Below, one piece after another: positions 35,641-45,722 of a DNA stretch of 64,000 nt (the first letter of the stretch is position 1; each line of letters begins with the position of its first letter). Under the pieces are notes generated by a model. It had not been told where the DNA came from. It ran no database searches and was given only the letters and a program-made list of their open reading frames with translations. The translations under genes were made by a program, and so were the position numbers. Source of the DNA: Pseudoalteromonas ulvae UL12 (lineage in GTDB: Bacteria > Pseudomonadota > Gammaproteobacteria > Enterobacterales > Alteromonadaceae); the NCBI RefSeq assembly GCF_014925405.1, contig NZ_AQHJ01000027.1, forward strand, positions 310,001 through 374,000, given 5' to 3'.

Positions 35641-36360
35641 TCAAATCCAGTCACTGACTTTTGCTTTTAGCTTTATCATTGCCTGGCCATGTATTTGGCT
35701 AACTCTTGATTCACTTACATCAAGAATTGCACCTATTTCTTTTAAATTCATTTCATCATTGTAGTAAAGAGATAAAACCAGTGCATCACGTTCAGGTAAA
35801 GTTTTAATTGCTTGTAATAAAGAAGCATTAAACCGCTCTGTCTGTGTATGAACATAGGGTGTGTCACTAGAGTTTAAATGTTCTTCGTTATGGAGCACAT
35901 CTTCATCAACCCCTAGATCTTCAATCCCTAAAATCCTACCGCTATTTACATCGTTAAGAATATCATGGTATTCATTGAGCGTAATATCAAGTTTTTCAGC
36001 AACTTCTATATCTTTTACTTCTCGCCCTAATAAAGATTCTAATTCTGCGGTTGCTTGAGCAACCATTCTGGCATTTTTATGGACTGATCGAGGAACCCAG
36101 TCGCCCTTTCTAATTTCATCCAACATGGCACCACGAATACGGATACCCGCATACGTTTCAAAACTCGCGCCTTTTGAGCCATCAAAGTTTTTTGCAGCTT
36201 CAATAAGACCAATCATTCCTGATTGCACTAAATCATCCAGTTGAACGTTTGCAGGCAAACGTGCCAGTAAATGGTAAGCTATGCGTTTAACTAGCGTGAC
36301 ATGTCGTTCGATCATGTTCGCCATTTGATCTGCATTGCTATATCCAATAACTTTATTCAC
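35641..36360 (-). CDS. fliA: FliA, flagellar sigma-28 factor
   Basis: 239-residue sigma factor. It has region 2 (VKRIAYHLLARLPANVQLDD, then DLVQSGMIGLIEAAKNFD), region 3 (IRGAMLDEIRKGDWVPRSVH) and region 4 (LPERDALVLSLYYNDEMNLK, then EIGAILDVSESRVSQIH). The frame is open to a TTG at 36384. The GTG at 36360 is preferred: AAGG lies eight bases upstream and the resulting MNKVIGY start matches Vibrio FliA. It directs late genes such as flagellins; two matching promoters are seen near 61.1 kb. It starts ten bases after the flhG stop. Confidence 0.94.
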   Translation of the reverse strand: MNKVIGYSNADQMANMIERHVTLVKRIAYHLLARLPANVQLDDLVQSGMIGLIEAAKNFDGSKGASFETYAGIRIRGAMLDEIRKGDWVPRSVHKNARMVAQATAELESLLGREVKDIEVAEKLDITLNEYHDILNDVNSGRILGIEDLGVDEDVLHNEEHLNSSDTPYVHTQTERFNASLLQAIKTLPERDALVLSLYYNDEMNLKEIGAILDVSESRVSQIHGQAMIKLKAKVSDWI

Positions 36361-36370
36361 ACAGGATGCC

Positions 36371-37228
36371 TTAGCGATTGACAAGCTTTTCTATGAAGAA
36401 CTCCAAATGCCCTGAAGGTTGATTTGGAATGGGCCATTTTGCTGCTTTAGTCGCAAGTGTTTTAAATGCTATCGCAGCTGGTGACTTTGGAAAGAGATCA
36501 ACTATCGTTTTTTGTTTACGGATTGATTTACGCATATTTTCATCAAATGGAACTGTAGAAACAAGCTCAAGAGAAACATCTAAAAAACGATCAGTCACTT
36601 TAGATAGTTTGGCAAATAGCTCTTGGCCTTCACGTAGACTACGGACCATATTAGCAACTATTTTGAATTTGTAGACCCCATGCTCTCTGCTAAGAATTTT
36701 TATCAAGGCATAAGCATCTGTAATTGAAGTCGGCTCATCACACACAACCACAAGTACATCTTGCGCAGCTCGTGAAAAGCTTAAAACCATATCAGAAATA
36801 CCTGCTGCGGTATCAACAATTAATACATCATAGTCTGCATTCAGTTCACCAAAAGCACGGATAAGACCCGCATGTTCAGCAGGAGAAAGTTCAACCATGT
36901 TCTGAGAACCCGAAGTTGCTGGGACAATACGGATCCCATGAGGGCCTTCAACTAAAATATCTTCTAATTCACATTCACCCGATAAAACGTGCGATAAGTT
37001 ACGTTCAACTCGAAGCCCTAGCATTACATCACAGTTTGCCAACCCTAAGTCAGCATCCAACACCAATACCCTTTGGCCTTGTTGTCCCATTGCAATTGCC
37101 ATATTTAAAGACACATTGGTTTTACCAACGCCTCCCTTGCCGCCTGTTACTGCAATTACTTTTACAGCTTGATTATTTTGATTCATTCTTCGCAGGCCAC
37201 TTGCTTGATCTAAAACTGTATTAATCAT
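36371..37228 (-). CDS. flhG: FlhG (FleN), flagellar-number ATPase
   Basis: 285-residue MinD-like ATPase with Walker A TGGKGGVGKTN (28-38), LVLDADLGLAN and the Walker B stretch VLIVDTAAGI. The N-terminal motif DQASGLRRM (7-15) is the conserved element that stimulates the GTPase FlhF. A C-terminal amphipathic helix (HLEFFIEKLVNR) could bind membrane. It limits flagellar number and represses FlrA/FleQ in related bacteria. Its start overlaps the flhF 3-prime end by eight bases. Confidence 0.95.
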   Translation of the reverse strand: MINTVLDQASGLRRMNQNNQAVKVIAVTGGKGGVGKTNVSLNMAIAMGQQGQRVLVLDADLGLANCDVMLGLRVERNLSHVLSGECELEDILVEGPHGIRIVPATSGSQNMVELSPAEHAGLIRAFGELNADYDVLIVDTAAGISDMVLSFSRAAQDVLVVVCDEPTSITDAYALIKILSREHGVYKFKIVANMVRSLREGQELFAKLSKVTDRFLDVSLELVSTVPFDENMRKSIRKQKTIVDLFPKSPAAIAFKTLATKAAKWPIPNQPSGHLEFFIEKLVNR

Positions 37229-38624
37229 ACATCCCTACTGCATGAGACTCCAAGGTTGGATGTCTTTTAAATTGCGCGTTTGCACGTTTTGCGTACAACT
37301 GCTCAGCCTTTTTGACTAATTTTTCTGCATTAGCCACTCTAATATCCTCTGGCACACGCTGACCATTAGTAAGATACCCTATTGGCAAACGATTTTGAAT
37401 CGCAATACTAATAATCTCACCTAAACTTAAGCATTCATCAAGTTTTGTGAATATACAACCACTTAAGTGGACCTTTTTGAAGTGCTTAACCGTCTCTTGT
37501 AATACTTCAAGCTGTGCTGTCGCACTCAATACTAAGTAACTACGTATATCGACTCGAGCATTTTTCATCAAGGTATTTAACTGTTCAGTTAAGCGTAAAT
37601 CACGTTGACTCATGCCAGCGGTGTCAATTAATACTAGTCTCTTATTTCGTAAATGATAAAGCATTTCTGCTAATTCATTCGCATCTTTTACTTGTTTAAC
37701 TGGACAGCCAATGATTCTGCCATAAGTTGCCAGTTGTTCATAGGCTCCAATGCGATAAGTATCTGTTGTAATTAAAGCTATTTTATCCGCACCGAATTTT
37801 TGTGCGCCTAATGCGGCCAATTTTGCAACAGTTGTGGTTTTGCCAACACCTGTTGGGCCAACCAAAGCAAACACCCCGCCATTGCGTAAAATTTCATTAT
37901 TAGACGTATAAAGCTGACTTTGCACCATTTCTAACAGAGCCTGCCAGGCTTTTTTCTCTGAGACATCGTCAGGGATAAAGCAAGCCATTTGATCGGCGAG
38001 CTCATCACCAATCCCCATCCCTTTAAGCCGATCGACCATATAAGCTTTCGTAGGATCCCGTCTTGCTAAATCTTGTGACATCAAACCTGATACTTGATGT
38101 TCGAGTAATTGGCGAATGGCAAGCATTTCATCTTTCATTGCCTTGATTTCATCATCACTTTTAGAAAGGTTCGCAGCTGGCTTAGCTACAGTTTGTTTTG
38201 TATCTCTTTCTGGCTGTGAGAAATCATCTTCAGGGCCTTTATACCAATGTTCTGCCTTAGGCTTTTGCTGTTCTTCCAACATGCTTGAAAAGTTATTTGT
38301 TTGCGGTTTTGTTGCTTGACGATTCAACAGAGCCTCTAAACTATCTGCTATTTTCGCTTCAGGCTCAGGCGCTCTACTGATAGCTTGTGGTCTAACAACT
38401 TGCTCATTTTTAACACCGTAATCAGACATTCTTTCACTGATCGGCGCTCGAACTTGCGCAGGTGCACGTTTTACAGGGGCACGTTCATGATCAACGGCCG
38501 CGACAATCTCAACACCATTAGCCATTTTCTTATTCGACATAATAACTGCATCAACACCCAACTCTTCTTTGACTTCATTGAGTGCAGTACGCATATCTTT
38601 AGCAAAAAAACGTTTAATCTTCAT
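37221..38624 (-). CDS. flhF: FlhF, polar flagellar-placement GTPase
   Basis: 467-residue SRP-type GTPase: N-terminal B domain (basic, with MKIKRFFAKDMRTALNEVKE at the start), a disordered Gln/Lys/Ala-rich segment, an N domain, and a G domain with GPTGVGKTTTVAKLAALG (about 253-270), DTYRIGAYEQL, LIDTAGMSQRD and TKLDE. It recruits the first flagellar components to the pole, so together with flhG the window predicts polar flagellation. It starts 19 bases after flhA. Confidence 0.95.
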   Translation of the reverse strand: MKIKRFFAKDMRTALNEVKEELGVDAVIMSNKKMANGVEIVAAVDHERAPVKRAPAQVRAPISERMSDYGVKNEQVVRPQAISRAPEPEAKIADSLEALLNRQATKPQTNNFSSMLEEQQKPKAEHWYKGPEDDFSQPERDTKQTVAKPAANLSKSDDEIKAMKDEMLAIRQLLEHQVSGLMSQDLARRDPTKAYMVDRLKGMGIGDELADQMACFIPDDVSEKKAWQALLEMVQSQLYTSNNEILRNGGVFALVGPTGVGKTTTVAKLAALGAQKFGADKIALITTDTYRIGAYEQLATYGRIIGCPVKQVKDANELAEMLYHLRNKRLVLIDTAGMSQRDLRLTEQLNTLMKNARVDIRSYLVLSATAQLEVLQETVKHFKKVHLSGCIFTKLDECLSLGEIISIAIQNRLPIGYLTNGQRVPEDIRVANAEKLVKKAEQLYAKRANAQFKRHPTLESHAVGMYD

Positions 38625-38643
38625 AAATTACCCCTTGTCCAAA

Positions 38644-40755
38644 CTATTGCTGACCTACAGAGCTGACAATCTTTATTTGCTTTTCATCCGGTACTTCTTG
38701 ATAAGACATCACCCTTAAACCTGGTAATGTATGTTTAACAAATCGCGATAAAACCGTTCTCAGCATTCCTGATGTCAACAATATGGAAGGTTCTCCTGAC
38801 ATTTCCTGGGTTTGATGTGCTTCACTGAGTGAATTTTGTAATCTCTCAGCAAGTCCAGGTTCAATGCCAGCTCCTTCGTCACCTGCATTTTGAAGTGACT
38901 GATGCAACATCTGTTCCAACTCAGGCGCCAATGTTATGACAGGGATTTCAGGCGTCGCCCCAACGATATCTTGAACAATCAAACGGCGTAGTGAGATACG
39001 TACTGCAGCCGTTAATACATCAGGATCTTGGCTACGAGGGCCATACTCAACTAAAGTTTGAACAATGGAGCGCATATCGCGAATTGGAACCCCTTCATTA
39101 AGCAGGTTTTGCAATACTTTTACGATAGTTGTCAGATGTAAAGTATCTGGCACTAATCCTTCCACTAAACGTGGATGACTCTTAGTCAACATATCGAGTA
39201 AATTCTGAACTTCCTCATGACCAAGCAATAATGAAGCATTGTTGTGAAGTAATTGACTGATATGCGTAGCCACGACCGTAGCTGCATCAACAACTGTGTA
39301 GCCAAGTGATTGGGCTTCGTCTTTTTTGTTAGGGCCAATCCAAACAGCCTCAAGCCCGAACGCAGGATCTTTTGTGGGCGTACCATCGATTGGACCAAAT
39401 ACTTGCCCAGGGTTAATAGCAAGCTCATTACCGTGCTTTAATTCACCTTCCCCGACAGCAACCCCCATAAGCGTAATACGATACGCATTAGGATCTAATT
39501 CTAAGTTGTCACGAATATGCACTGGAGGGACTAAAAATCCGAGCTCTTGAGAAAGCTTTTTACGCACCCCTTTAATTCTGCTCAGTAACTCCCCTCCTTG
39601 CGCCTGATCAACCAATGGGATTAAACGGTAACCCACTTCTAAACCTATGACATCAACTTGTGATACATCATCCCAGCTAAGCTCTTTTTGCTCTTGCGAA
39701 GGAGCAGGAGTCGCCCCACTCGCACTTGGCTGTAGCTCGCCTTTTTCAATAGCTTCTTGTTCTTTAATCGCCTTTTGTTGAGTATAAAATGCACCGTAAC
39801 CAATTAATGCACCTAATGATAAAAATGCAAAATGCGGCATGCCGGGCACTAAACCCATGACAATTAAAATACCTGAGGTGATAAATAGCGGCTTTTCATT
39901 ACCAAGCTGTTTCTTAACTTGATCACCCATATTTTGTGATTCATTTTGACGAGTCACAATAATTGCGGTGCCAATAGATAAGAGTAAAGAAGGAATTTGA
40001 GCAACCAGACCGTCACCGATGGTTAACAGCGTATAGACTTCCATCGCAAGACTAAAGGGTAAATCGTGCTGGATCATGCCAATAAATAACCCACCCGTAA
40101 TATTGATTACGAGAATGACAATCCCCGCAATAGCATCACCTTTTACAAATTTACTCGCACCATCCATCGAACCATAAAAATCAGCTTCCCTCGTGACTTC
40201 ATTTCGACGCTCTCGTGCTTGCTCTGCCGTAATAAAACCGGCATTTAAATCAGCATCTATCGCCATTTGCTTACCTGGCATCGCATCAAGAGTAAATCGA
40301 GCGGTTACTTCGGAAATTCGCCCTGCACCTTTTGTAATTACGACAAAATTGATAATGATCAAAATGAGAAACACTACAAAACCAACAACATAGTTGCCAC
40401 CCATCACCACAGAACCAAATGCTTCAATCACTTGACCTGCAGCATCACCGCCGTTGTGTCCTTCAAGTAAAACAACACGCGTACTGGCTACATTCAGGGC
40501 TAAACGCAGAATCGTAGCGATTAATAAGATCGCAGGAAATGCACCAAAATCGAGAGGTTTCATGGTGTAAACAGTGACAAGTAAAACAACAAGTGCCAAA
40601 GCTATATTAAAAGAAAATAACGCATCGAGTAGCATAGGAGGCATAGGCAATACCACCATTGCCAAAGCCGCGAGTACTAAAATAGGCGTCCCAACCCCTT
40701 TTAGATACTCCATTTTATCTTTATTGATTTGTGTTAATACAGCCTGAAGATTCAT
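38644..40755 (-). CDS. flhA: FlhA, flagellar type III export gate protein
   Basis: 703-residue export gate component: about eight transmembrane helices in the first 320 residues (including LDALFSFNIALALVVLLVTV), the conserved cytoplasmic FHIPEP loop (about 130-200; DAMPGKQMAIDADLNAGFI), and a large cytoplasmic domain that docks chaperone-substrate complexes. The frame opens with a TTG two codons earlier; ATG 40755 (MNLQAVL) is chosen. A sigma-54-type promoter lies 41 bases upstream, so flhA-flhF-flhG-fliA (and probably the che genes) form one transcription unit. Confidence 0.95.
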   Translation of the reverse strand: MNLQAVLTQINKDKMEYLKGVGTPILVLAALAMVVLPMPPMLLDALFSFNIALALVVLLVTVYTMKPLDFGAFPAILLIATILRLALNVASTRVVLLEGHNGGDAAGQVIEAFGSVVMGGNYVVGFVVFLILIIINFVVITKGAGRISEVTARFTLDAMPGKQMAIDADLNAGFITAEQARERRNEVTREADFYGSMDGASKFVKGDAIAGIVILVINITGGLFIGMIQHDLPFSLAMEVYTLLTIGDGLVAQIPSLLLSIGTAIIVTRQNESQNMGDQVKKQLGNEKPLFITSGILIVMGLVPGMPHFAFLSLGALIGYGAFYTQQKAIKEQEAIEKGELQPSASGATPAPSQEQKELSWDDVSQVDVIGLEVGYRLIPLVDQAQGGELLSRIKGVRKKLSQELGFLVPPVHIRDNLELDPNAYRITLMGVAVGEGELKHGNELAINPGQVFGPIDGTPTKDPAFGLEAVWIGPNKKDEAQSLGYTVVDAATVVATHISQLLHNNASLLLGHEEVQNLLDMLTKSHPRLVEGLVPDTLHLTTIVKVLQNLLNEGVPIRDMRSIVQTLVEYGPRSQDPDVLTAAVRISLRRLIVQDIVGATPEIPVITLAPELEQMLHQSLQNAGDEGAGIEPGLAERLQNSLSEAHQTQEMSGEPSILLTSGMLRTVLSRFVKHTLPGLRVMSYQEVPDEKQIKIVSSVGQQ

Positions 40756-40795
40756 ACACAACTAATTTCAAAAAATTGACACTAGGTGGGTAAAA

Positions 40796-40810
40796 GCAAA
40801 ATACATTCCA
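40796..40810 (-). promoter_or_regulatory. Sigma-54 promoter of flhAFG-fliA
   Basis: Minus-strand TGGAATGTATTTTGC has GG (40808-40809) and GC (40796-40797) separated by exactly ten bases, the invariant -24/-12 dinucleotides, with TTGC at -12 followed by TTTT. It lies in the 104-base flhB-flhA gap, the largest between export genes. In Vibrio the flhA operon is sigma-54 dependent. The -24 half is less conserved than at flrB. Confidence 0.65.
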
Positions 40811-40859
40811 GTTATCAACTTTAAAAAAACAATAAATTTAGCGCTTTAAAATCAGTTGA

Positions 40860-41990
40860 TTAATACTTTAATTCATCAGGAATTGGCAGTTTTGTTGATG
40901 GCTTACTTGGGCGTTTTCCGCGGCCATTATTGAATTGTTTCAGCTGATACACATAAGCTAAAATTTGCGCGACTGCGATAAATAACTGATCTGGGATTTG
41001 CTGTCCGACCTCTGTAGTGTGAAACAAAGAGCGGGCCAACATTGGGGACTCAAGAACCGGCACATCATGTGCTTTTCCTATTTTTCGGATCTGTAATGCG
41101 ATTTCATCGATGCCTTTAGCCAACACAATCGGAGCCCCTGCTTTTTCTGTGTCGTACTTGAGTGCGACTGAGTAGTGAGTCGGGTTGGTGACAATCACAT
41201 CGGCATCCGGCACATCTTGCATCATGCGTCGTTGCGACATTTCTCGTTGAGTACGCCTAATACGAGCTTTTATTTGCGGATCACCTTCCGAATTTTTATA
41301 TTCGTCTTTAACTTCTTGCAGAGTCATTTTGAGCTGTTTATTGTGATTCCATTTTTGAAAGGGCGCATCCACTAAAGCAACAACTACTAACGTGCAAGAT
41401 AACGCTAAAAACATCCACCCGAGGATTTTTAATGAATGCTCAATATTCCCGGGCATGGTTTCTAAACTCAGGTGTAAGATTTCATAAAAATACATTTTTA
41501 TTAATAACACAGCAGTAAATGCGACTAATAAAAACTTGAGCAACCCTTTAACAAGCTCAATCACAGCTTGCGGGCCAAACATTCTCTTAAAACCTTGATA
41601 AGGTGATAGTTTATTTGCTTTTGGAGCCGCGGCTGACCAACTAAAATTAAATCCACCCAAGAAGGTATTACCAATAAATGCAGCGACTAAAATCACCAAA
41701 ACAAACATGGTCATTCCAAACCAAAGCTCTTTACCAATATCTCCCCAAACGGCAAACATCTTAGTGGTATCAAACGCTTCGTTACGATTTAAGTTGAGCA
41801 ACCTGGCCATCACACGATGCAAGCCAGCTCCGATCGTCGGCCCATAAATAAGCAACGACACTGCAGACATTATTAAAACCACCGCGGTGCCTGTTTCTTT
41901 AGAACGAGCTATCTGGCCTTTTTTTCGGGCATCACTGAGCTTTTTATCCGTGGGTTCTTCGGTTTTTTCTTGATCTGAGCCTTCAGCCAT
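40860..41990 (-). CDS. flhB: FlhB, export specificity switch protein
   Basis: 376 residues: four transmembrane helices (about 30-215) and a cytoplasmic domain with the autocleavage motif NPTH in VIVTNPTHYSVAL (about residue 267). After hook completion FliK acts on this domain to switch export from hook to filament proteins. It starts 16 bases after fliR and ends the fliE-to-flhB operon. A shortened homologue of its C-terminal part is encoded at 26555-26854. Confidence 0.96.
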   Translation of the reverse strand: MAEGSDQEKTEEPTDKKLSDARKKGQIARSKETGTAVVLIMSAVSLLIYGPTIGAGLHRVMARLLNLNRNEAFDTTKMFAVWGDIGKELWFGMTMFVLVILVAAFIGNTFLGGFNFSWSAAAPKANKLSPYQGFKRMFGPQAVIELVKGLLKFLLVAFTAVLLIKMYFYEILHLSLETMPGNIEHSLKILGWMFLALSCTLVVVALVDAPFQKWNHNKQLKMTLQEVKDEYKNSEGDPQIKARIRRTQREMSQRRMMQDVPDADVIVTNPTHYSVALKYDTEKAGAPIVLAKGIDEIALQIRKIGKAHDVPVLESPMLARSLFHTTEVGQQIPDQLFIAVAQILAYVYQLKQFNNGRGKRPSKPSTKLPIPDELKY

Positions 41991-42006
41991 TTTTCAACCT
42001 TAGCTT

Positions 42007-42786
42007 TTAAGGGCCACAGCCCGACACTTTACACATTAATTCAAGCATACGTTGCCACTGGAATTCAAACTGGACAACAAAATTCCCCATCGTCGCCCAA
42101 ATAATAACAAGCCCCATCATCAGCGTAAAAGGGAAACCAATAGAGAAGATATTTAACTGAGGTGCCGCTCGGGTCATCACACCAAATGAAATACTAGTAA
42201 TCAACATCGCGGTTAAAGGTGCTAAAGAAAGTACTAACGCAGTCGCAAATAACCACCCGCCCCATAAGGCAACTTCACGAAAGTTTTCAGGATCCCACCA
42301 GGTGCCATCTATCGGTAGCGCGGTGAAACTGTGTATTAACATTTGGATCATGATTAAATGACCGTCATATACCCAGAACAACAAAGACGCTAAAATTAAA
42401 TAAAATTGACCCACTGCTGGCACATTTTGCCCATTTGTTGGATCTATAATCGAAGCAAAACCTAAGCCAGTTTGCATCGCTAATATTTGTCCCGCAAGTA
42501 CAAAAGTATTGAGCATTAGTACCGATGCAAATCCCATTGCTACACCAATTAAAATCTGTTGCAACACGACTAACACCATTTCAAACGAGAATAAATTTGT
42601 AAATGAGACTGGTGGTAACATAGGGACTGCAATAAAGGTAATCACTACAGCTAAGCCTGTCTTGATCCGTGTCGGGACTGTTCTAACACCAATCCCTGCC
42701 ATCACCATCAACATTGCTGAAATCCTTGCCAATGGCAATAAGAAATCCGCTAACCACTGCATAATGATAGAAAGCGGAAACTCCAT
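42007..42786 (-). CDS. fliR: FliR, flagellar export apparatus membrane protein
   Basis: 259-residue polytopic protein with about six hydrophobic segments and the FliR core (QTGLGFASIIDPTNGQNVP, about 100-118). It forms the export gate core with FliP and FliQ. Its start overlaps the fliQ stop by one base (TAATG). FlhB follows. Confidence 0.95.
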   Translation of the reverse strand: MEFPLSIIMQWLADFLLPLARISAMLMVMAGIGVRTVPTRIKTGLAVVITFIAVPMLPPVSFTNLFSFEMVLVVLQQILIGVAMGFASVLMLNTFVLAGQILAMQTGLGFASIIDPTNGQNVPAVGQFYLILASLLFWVYDGHLIMIQMLIHSFTALPIDGTWWDPENFREVALWGGWLFATALVLSLAPLTAMLITSISFGVMTRAAPQLNIFSIGFPFTLMMGLVIIWATMGNFVVQFEFQWQRMLELMCKVSGCGP

Positions 42787-43055
42787 TAACCGACCACTTC
42801 AGGTATTTGTAAAATTAAACCAGTGAAAAAATCCATTAATTCTTGCGTTAACCAGTGACCACCAATAATCAAAGCGAGTAGAGTTACGATGAGGCGAGGT
42901 AAGAAACTTAATGTTTGCTCATTAATTGAAGTTGCAGCTTGAAATATTGATACAATTAAGCCTACGATCAAACTCGGTATAATGATTGCAGCCACAATTT
43001 TAATGACCAAAAACAAAGCATTACTTAAGACTCCAACAAAGACTTCAGGTTCCAC
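42786..43055 (-). CDS. fliQ: FliQ, flagellar export apparatus small membrane protein
   Basis: 89 residues with two transmembrane helices and the family stretch VSIFQAATSINEQTLSFLPR (about 50-69). Part of the FliP5Q4R1 export gate. It begins two bases after fliP and overlaps fliR by one base. Confidence 0.96.
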   Translation of the reverse strand: MEPEVFVGVLSNALFLVIKIVAAIIIPSLIVGLIVSIFQAATSINEQTLSFLPRLIVTLLALIIGGHWLTQELMDFFTGLILQIPEVVG

Positions 43056-43057
43056 CG

Positions 43058-43801
43058 CTAGCTCCCTAAACCAAAACTCTTCGCCAATGTGCCCATGACC
43101 AAACTCCAGCCATCGACCAACACAAAGAGCATTATTTTAAATGGTAACGATACAATCATGGGCGAAAGCATCATCATACCCATTGCCATCAGGACGGAAG
43201 CAACAACCAAATCCACAATTAGGAAAGGAATAAAAAACATAAAGCCAATAATAAAGGCCGTTTGTAGCTCACTGGTTATAAAAGCTGGAATAATAACAGT
43301 AAAAGGAGCATCTTCAGGTTTATTAAGCTGAGTAATCCCCGCGATTTGTGCAAATGTTTCGAGGTCTTTAACCCGTGTTTGCGAGAGCATAAATGCTTTA
43401 ATTGGCTCTTTAGCCTGTTCTAAGGCGACTAACGATGTCATCTCTTCATTTAAATAAGGTTGGATTGCACGTTCATGAACTTGATTATAAATAGGCGTCA
43501 TAATAAAAATACTCATGAACACGGACATGCCAACAAGCACTTGATTAGAAGGTGTTTGCTGCAGGCCGATAGCTTGGCGCAAAATAGCTAAAACCACAAT
43601 GATGCGTGTAAACGACGTCATCATAATCACTGCTGCGGGAATAAAACTGAGTGCGGTCATTATAGCCAGCACTTGCAAAGTAACCGAATACTCTTGCGAT
43701 CCATCCGCATTGCTTGTGACTGTTAAGGCTTGTAAACCCTGATCTGCACTGAGTGACGGTGAGAGCAACACTAAAACGCTCAATATTATCCATTTAAGCA
43801 T
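43058..43801 (-). CDS. fliP: FliP, flagellar export apparatus membrane protein
   Basis: 247 residues: a signal peptide ([16 protein letters not shown]), then four transmembrane helices with [21 protein letters not shown] (about 61-81, quoted in pieces) and the C-terminal [20 protein letters not shown], both hallmark FliP stretches. Forms the export pore ring. Gap of one base from the fliO stop. Confidence 0.96.
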   Translation of the reverse strand: MLKWIILSVLVLLSPSLSADQGLQALTVTSNADGSQEYSVTLQVLAIMTALSFIPAAVIMMTSFTRIIVVLAILRQAIGLQQTPSNQVLVGMSVFMSIFIMTPIYNQVHERAIQPYLNEEMTSLVALEQAKEPIKAFMLSQTRVKDLETFAQIAGITQLNKPEDAPFTVIIPAFITSELQTAFIIGFMFFIPFLIVDLVVASVLMAMGMMMLSPMIVSLPFKIMLFVLVDGWSLVMGTLAKSFGLGS

Positions 43802-43802
43802 A

Positions 43803-44180
43803 TTAAATTTTCTTATTATTTGGATTTAAGATTTGGCTAAAAGACTTTGCTAGTGCAGGCATTTCTTTTGCAGCTAGCGGGTTTTCTAATTCGTAAAGGT
43901 AATTAATAGCATGGGGGGTCACCCCTAAAAGGTGTTGTTTATTGTCTATTTCAACCACTAACAGCCGCTCTTTTGAGCCTAAGGGAATTGAACGGATCAC
44001 CTTAAATTCATCCATCGTAGGCATATTCGGGGTAAAACGTTTTACCAGCGCTGCCAAGCAAATGATGATAACAATCACTAAAGCAAGTGACATGGCTACA
44101 GACATTAGATTTTGTGCAGGGGCGCTTTGCGCCCACACAGGTAAACTGACAAACGTTGCGAATGCGATAAACACTCTCAT
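43803..44180 (-). CDS. fliO: FliO, export gate assembly protein
   Basis: 125 residues: a signal-peptide-like start ([16 protein letters not shown]), one transmembrane helix ([19 protein letters not shown]) and a small cytoplasmic beta domain ([17 protein letters not shown], then [12 protein letters not shown]), the FliO pattern. It helps assemble the FliP ring. It overlaps fliN by four bases. Confidence 0.92.
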   Translation of the reverse strand: MRVFIAFATFVSLPVWAQSAPAQNLMSVAMSLALVIVIIICLAALVKRFTPNMPTMDEFKVIRSIPLGSKERLLVVEIDNKQHLLGVTPHAINYLYELENPLAAKEMPALAKSFSQILNPNNKKI

Positions 44181-44581
44181 CGTAATTTCTTAATCCGTTC
44201 TATCTGACTGATTACATCTGTTAAACGAATACCAAATTTGTCATTCACGACCACAACTTCACCATGCGCAATTAACGTACCATTGACGAGTACATCTAGA
44301 GGCTCACCAGCCACGCGATCGAGCTCAACAACGGAGCCTTGGTTTAATTGCAGTAAATTACGAATACTAATTTTAGAGCGCCCGACCTCCATTGAGATAG
44401 TGACGGGTATATCTAGAATGGTATCGAGTTTTCTTTTCTCTTCTTGAGTAATTTCTGCGGGTTGATTAGAGAGTTCGTCAAGCTCAGCAACTTCTACATC
44501 ACCGCCTTCGCCTCCTTCACCATCCTCTGCTTCAGCTAAGGCTGCCGCCCATTCGTCCATTGTATCTTGGTCATCACTCAT
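44177..44581 (-). CDS. fliN: FliN, flagellar C-ring switch protein
   Basis: 134 residues: an acidic N-terminal part (AEDGEGGEGGDVEVAELDEL) and the SpoA domain (about 50-134; DIPVTISMEVGRSKISIRNL, GSVVELDRVAGEPLDVLVNG), nearly identical in pattern to other FliN proteins. With FliM it makes the lower C-ring and binds FliH and CheY-P. It overlaps fliO and follows fliM by 34 bases. Confidence 0.96.
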   Translation of the reverse strand: MSDDQDTMDEWAAALAEAEDGEGGEGGDVEVAELDELSNQPAEITQEEKRKLDTILDIPVTISMEVGRSKISIRNLLQLNQGSVVELDRVAGEPLDVLVNGTLIAHGEVVVVNDKFGIRLTDVISQIERIKKLR

Positions 44582-44615
44582 AATTTTTCACCTATAAACA
44601 TTCTGATAATTTTTC

Positions 44616-45710
44616 CTACCAATCTAAATCAACCCCAGTGGATAGATGCAAATCTTCTTCGAGTTGTTCAAGCTCAGCATCAGAATCCAGTTTTTTACCA
44701 CCTTTGGTGAAGACATGCATCTCAGATTTAACTGAATCTGGACGCTTAATTTTTTCACTAATTTGCAATGCGACATTGTCTCGTGAACGCCCCATCTTTG
44801 CTCGATACGTTGGTAAATCTTCTATAAATACGGTGATATGCTCCGGCATTTCAACCGGAATAATATCCCCTTCTTTTAGGTTCATGATTTGTTCTAACGA
44901 TAAATCAACTTCAAGCATCCGTGTCGATAAATCAACTTCAACATCCATAATTTCATCGCGCAGTGCCTTACTCCAACGTAAATCAGTATCTTCGGTATCT
45001 GATTGCACACCCGCATCAAGCAGCTCCCGAATAGGCTCCAGCATAGAGTAAGGTAATGCTATATGGAAATCGCCACCCCCTCCATCTAATTCAATATGAA
45101 AGGAGCTGATCACCACGACTTCCGTAGGACTAACAATATTCGCCATCGCAGGATTCACTTCTGAATCGAGGTATTCGAATGAAACATCCATAACCGGCGC
45201 CCATGCTTCCTTATAATCTTCAAAAATTATTTTAAGGAGCATTTGCACAATACGTCGCTCAGTGGGAGTGAATTCTCGGCCTTCGATTTTGGCGTGATAA
45301 CGACCATCACCACCAAAAAAATTATCAACTAGAATAAAAACGAGCCGCGCTTCCATTGTGATTAAACCAGTTCCTTTGAGGGGTCTAAACCTCACCATGT
45401 TTAAACTCGTTGGAACAAATAATGTATGAATGTACTCACCAAACTTAATCATTTGTACGCCGTTTATCGACACTTCAGCAGTACGGCGCATCATATTAAA
45501 CAAACTGATCCGCATGTGGCGAGCAAAGCGCTCATTAACAATTTCAAGAGTGGGCATCCGGCCACGAACAATACGATCCTGTGACGAAAAATCGTATTGC
45601 GAGGCAGAGGAACCACTGCCATCGTCGCCATCATCTATCTCATCTTCTTCAACGTCATCGACACCATGGAGTAAGGCATCAATTTCGTCTTGGGATAATA
45701 AATCGCTCAC
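44616..45710 (-). CDS. fliM: FliM, flagellar motor switch protein
   Basis: 364 residues: an N-terminal CheY-P-binding peptide (LLSQDEIDALLHGV), the CheC-like middle domain (RGRMPTLEIVNERFARH and onward) and the C-terminal SpoA domain (LEQIMNLKEGDIIPVEMPEH). The binding site for CheY-P in the motor. It begins 12 bases after fliL. Confidence 0.97.
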   Translation of the reverse strand: MSDLLSQDEIDALLHGVDDVEEDEIDDGDDGSGSSASQYDFSSQDRIVRGRMPTLEIVNERFARHMRISLFNMMRRTAEVSINGVQMIKFGEYIHTLFVPTSLNMVRFRPLKGTGLITMEARLVFILVDNFFGGDGRYHAKIEGREFTPTERRIVQMLLKIIFEDYKEAWAPVMDVSFEYLDSEVNPAMANIVSPTEVVVISSFHIELDGGGGDFHIALPYSMLEPIRELLDAGVQSDTEDTDLRWSKALRDEIMDVEVDLSTRMLEVDLSLEQIMNLKEGDIIPVEMPEHITVFIEDLPTYRAKMGRSRDNVALQISEKIKRPDSVKSEMHVFTKGGKKLDSDAELEQLEEDLHLSTGVDLDW

Positions 45711-45722
45711 CCTATCTCCTCA

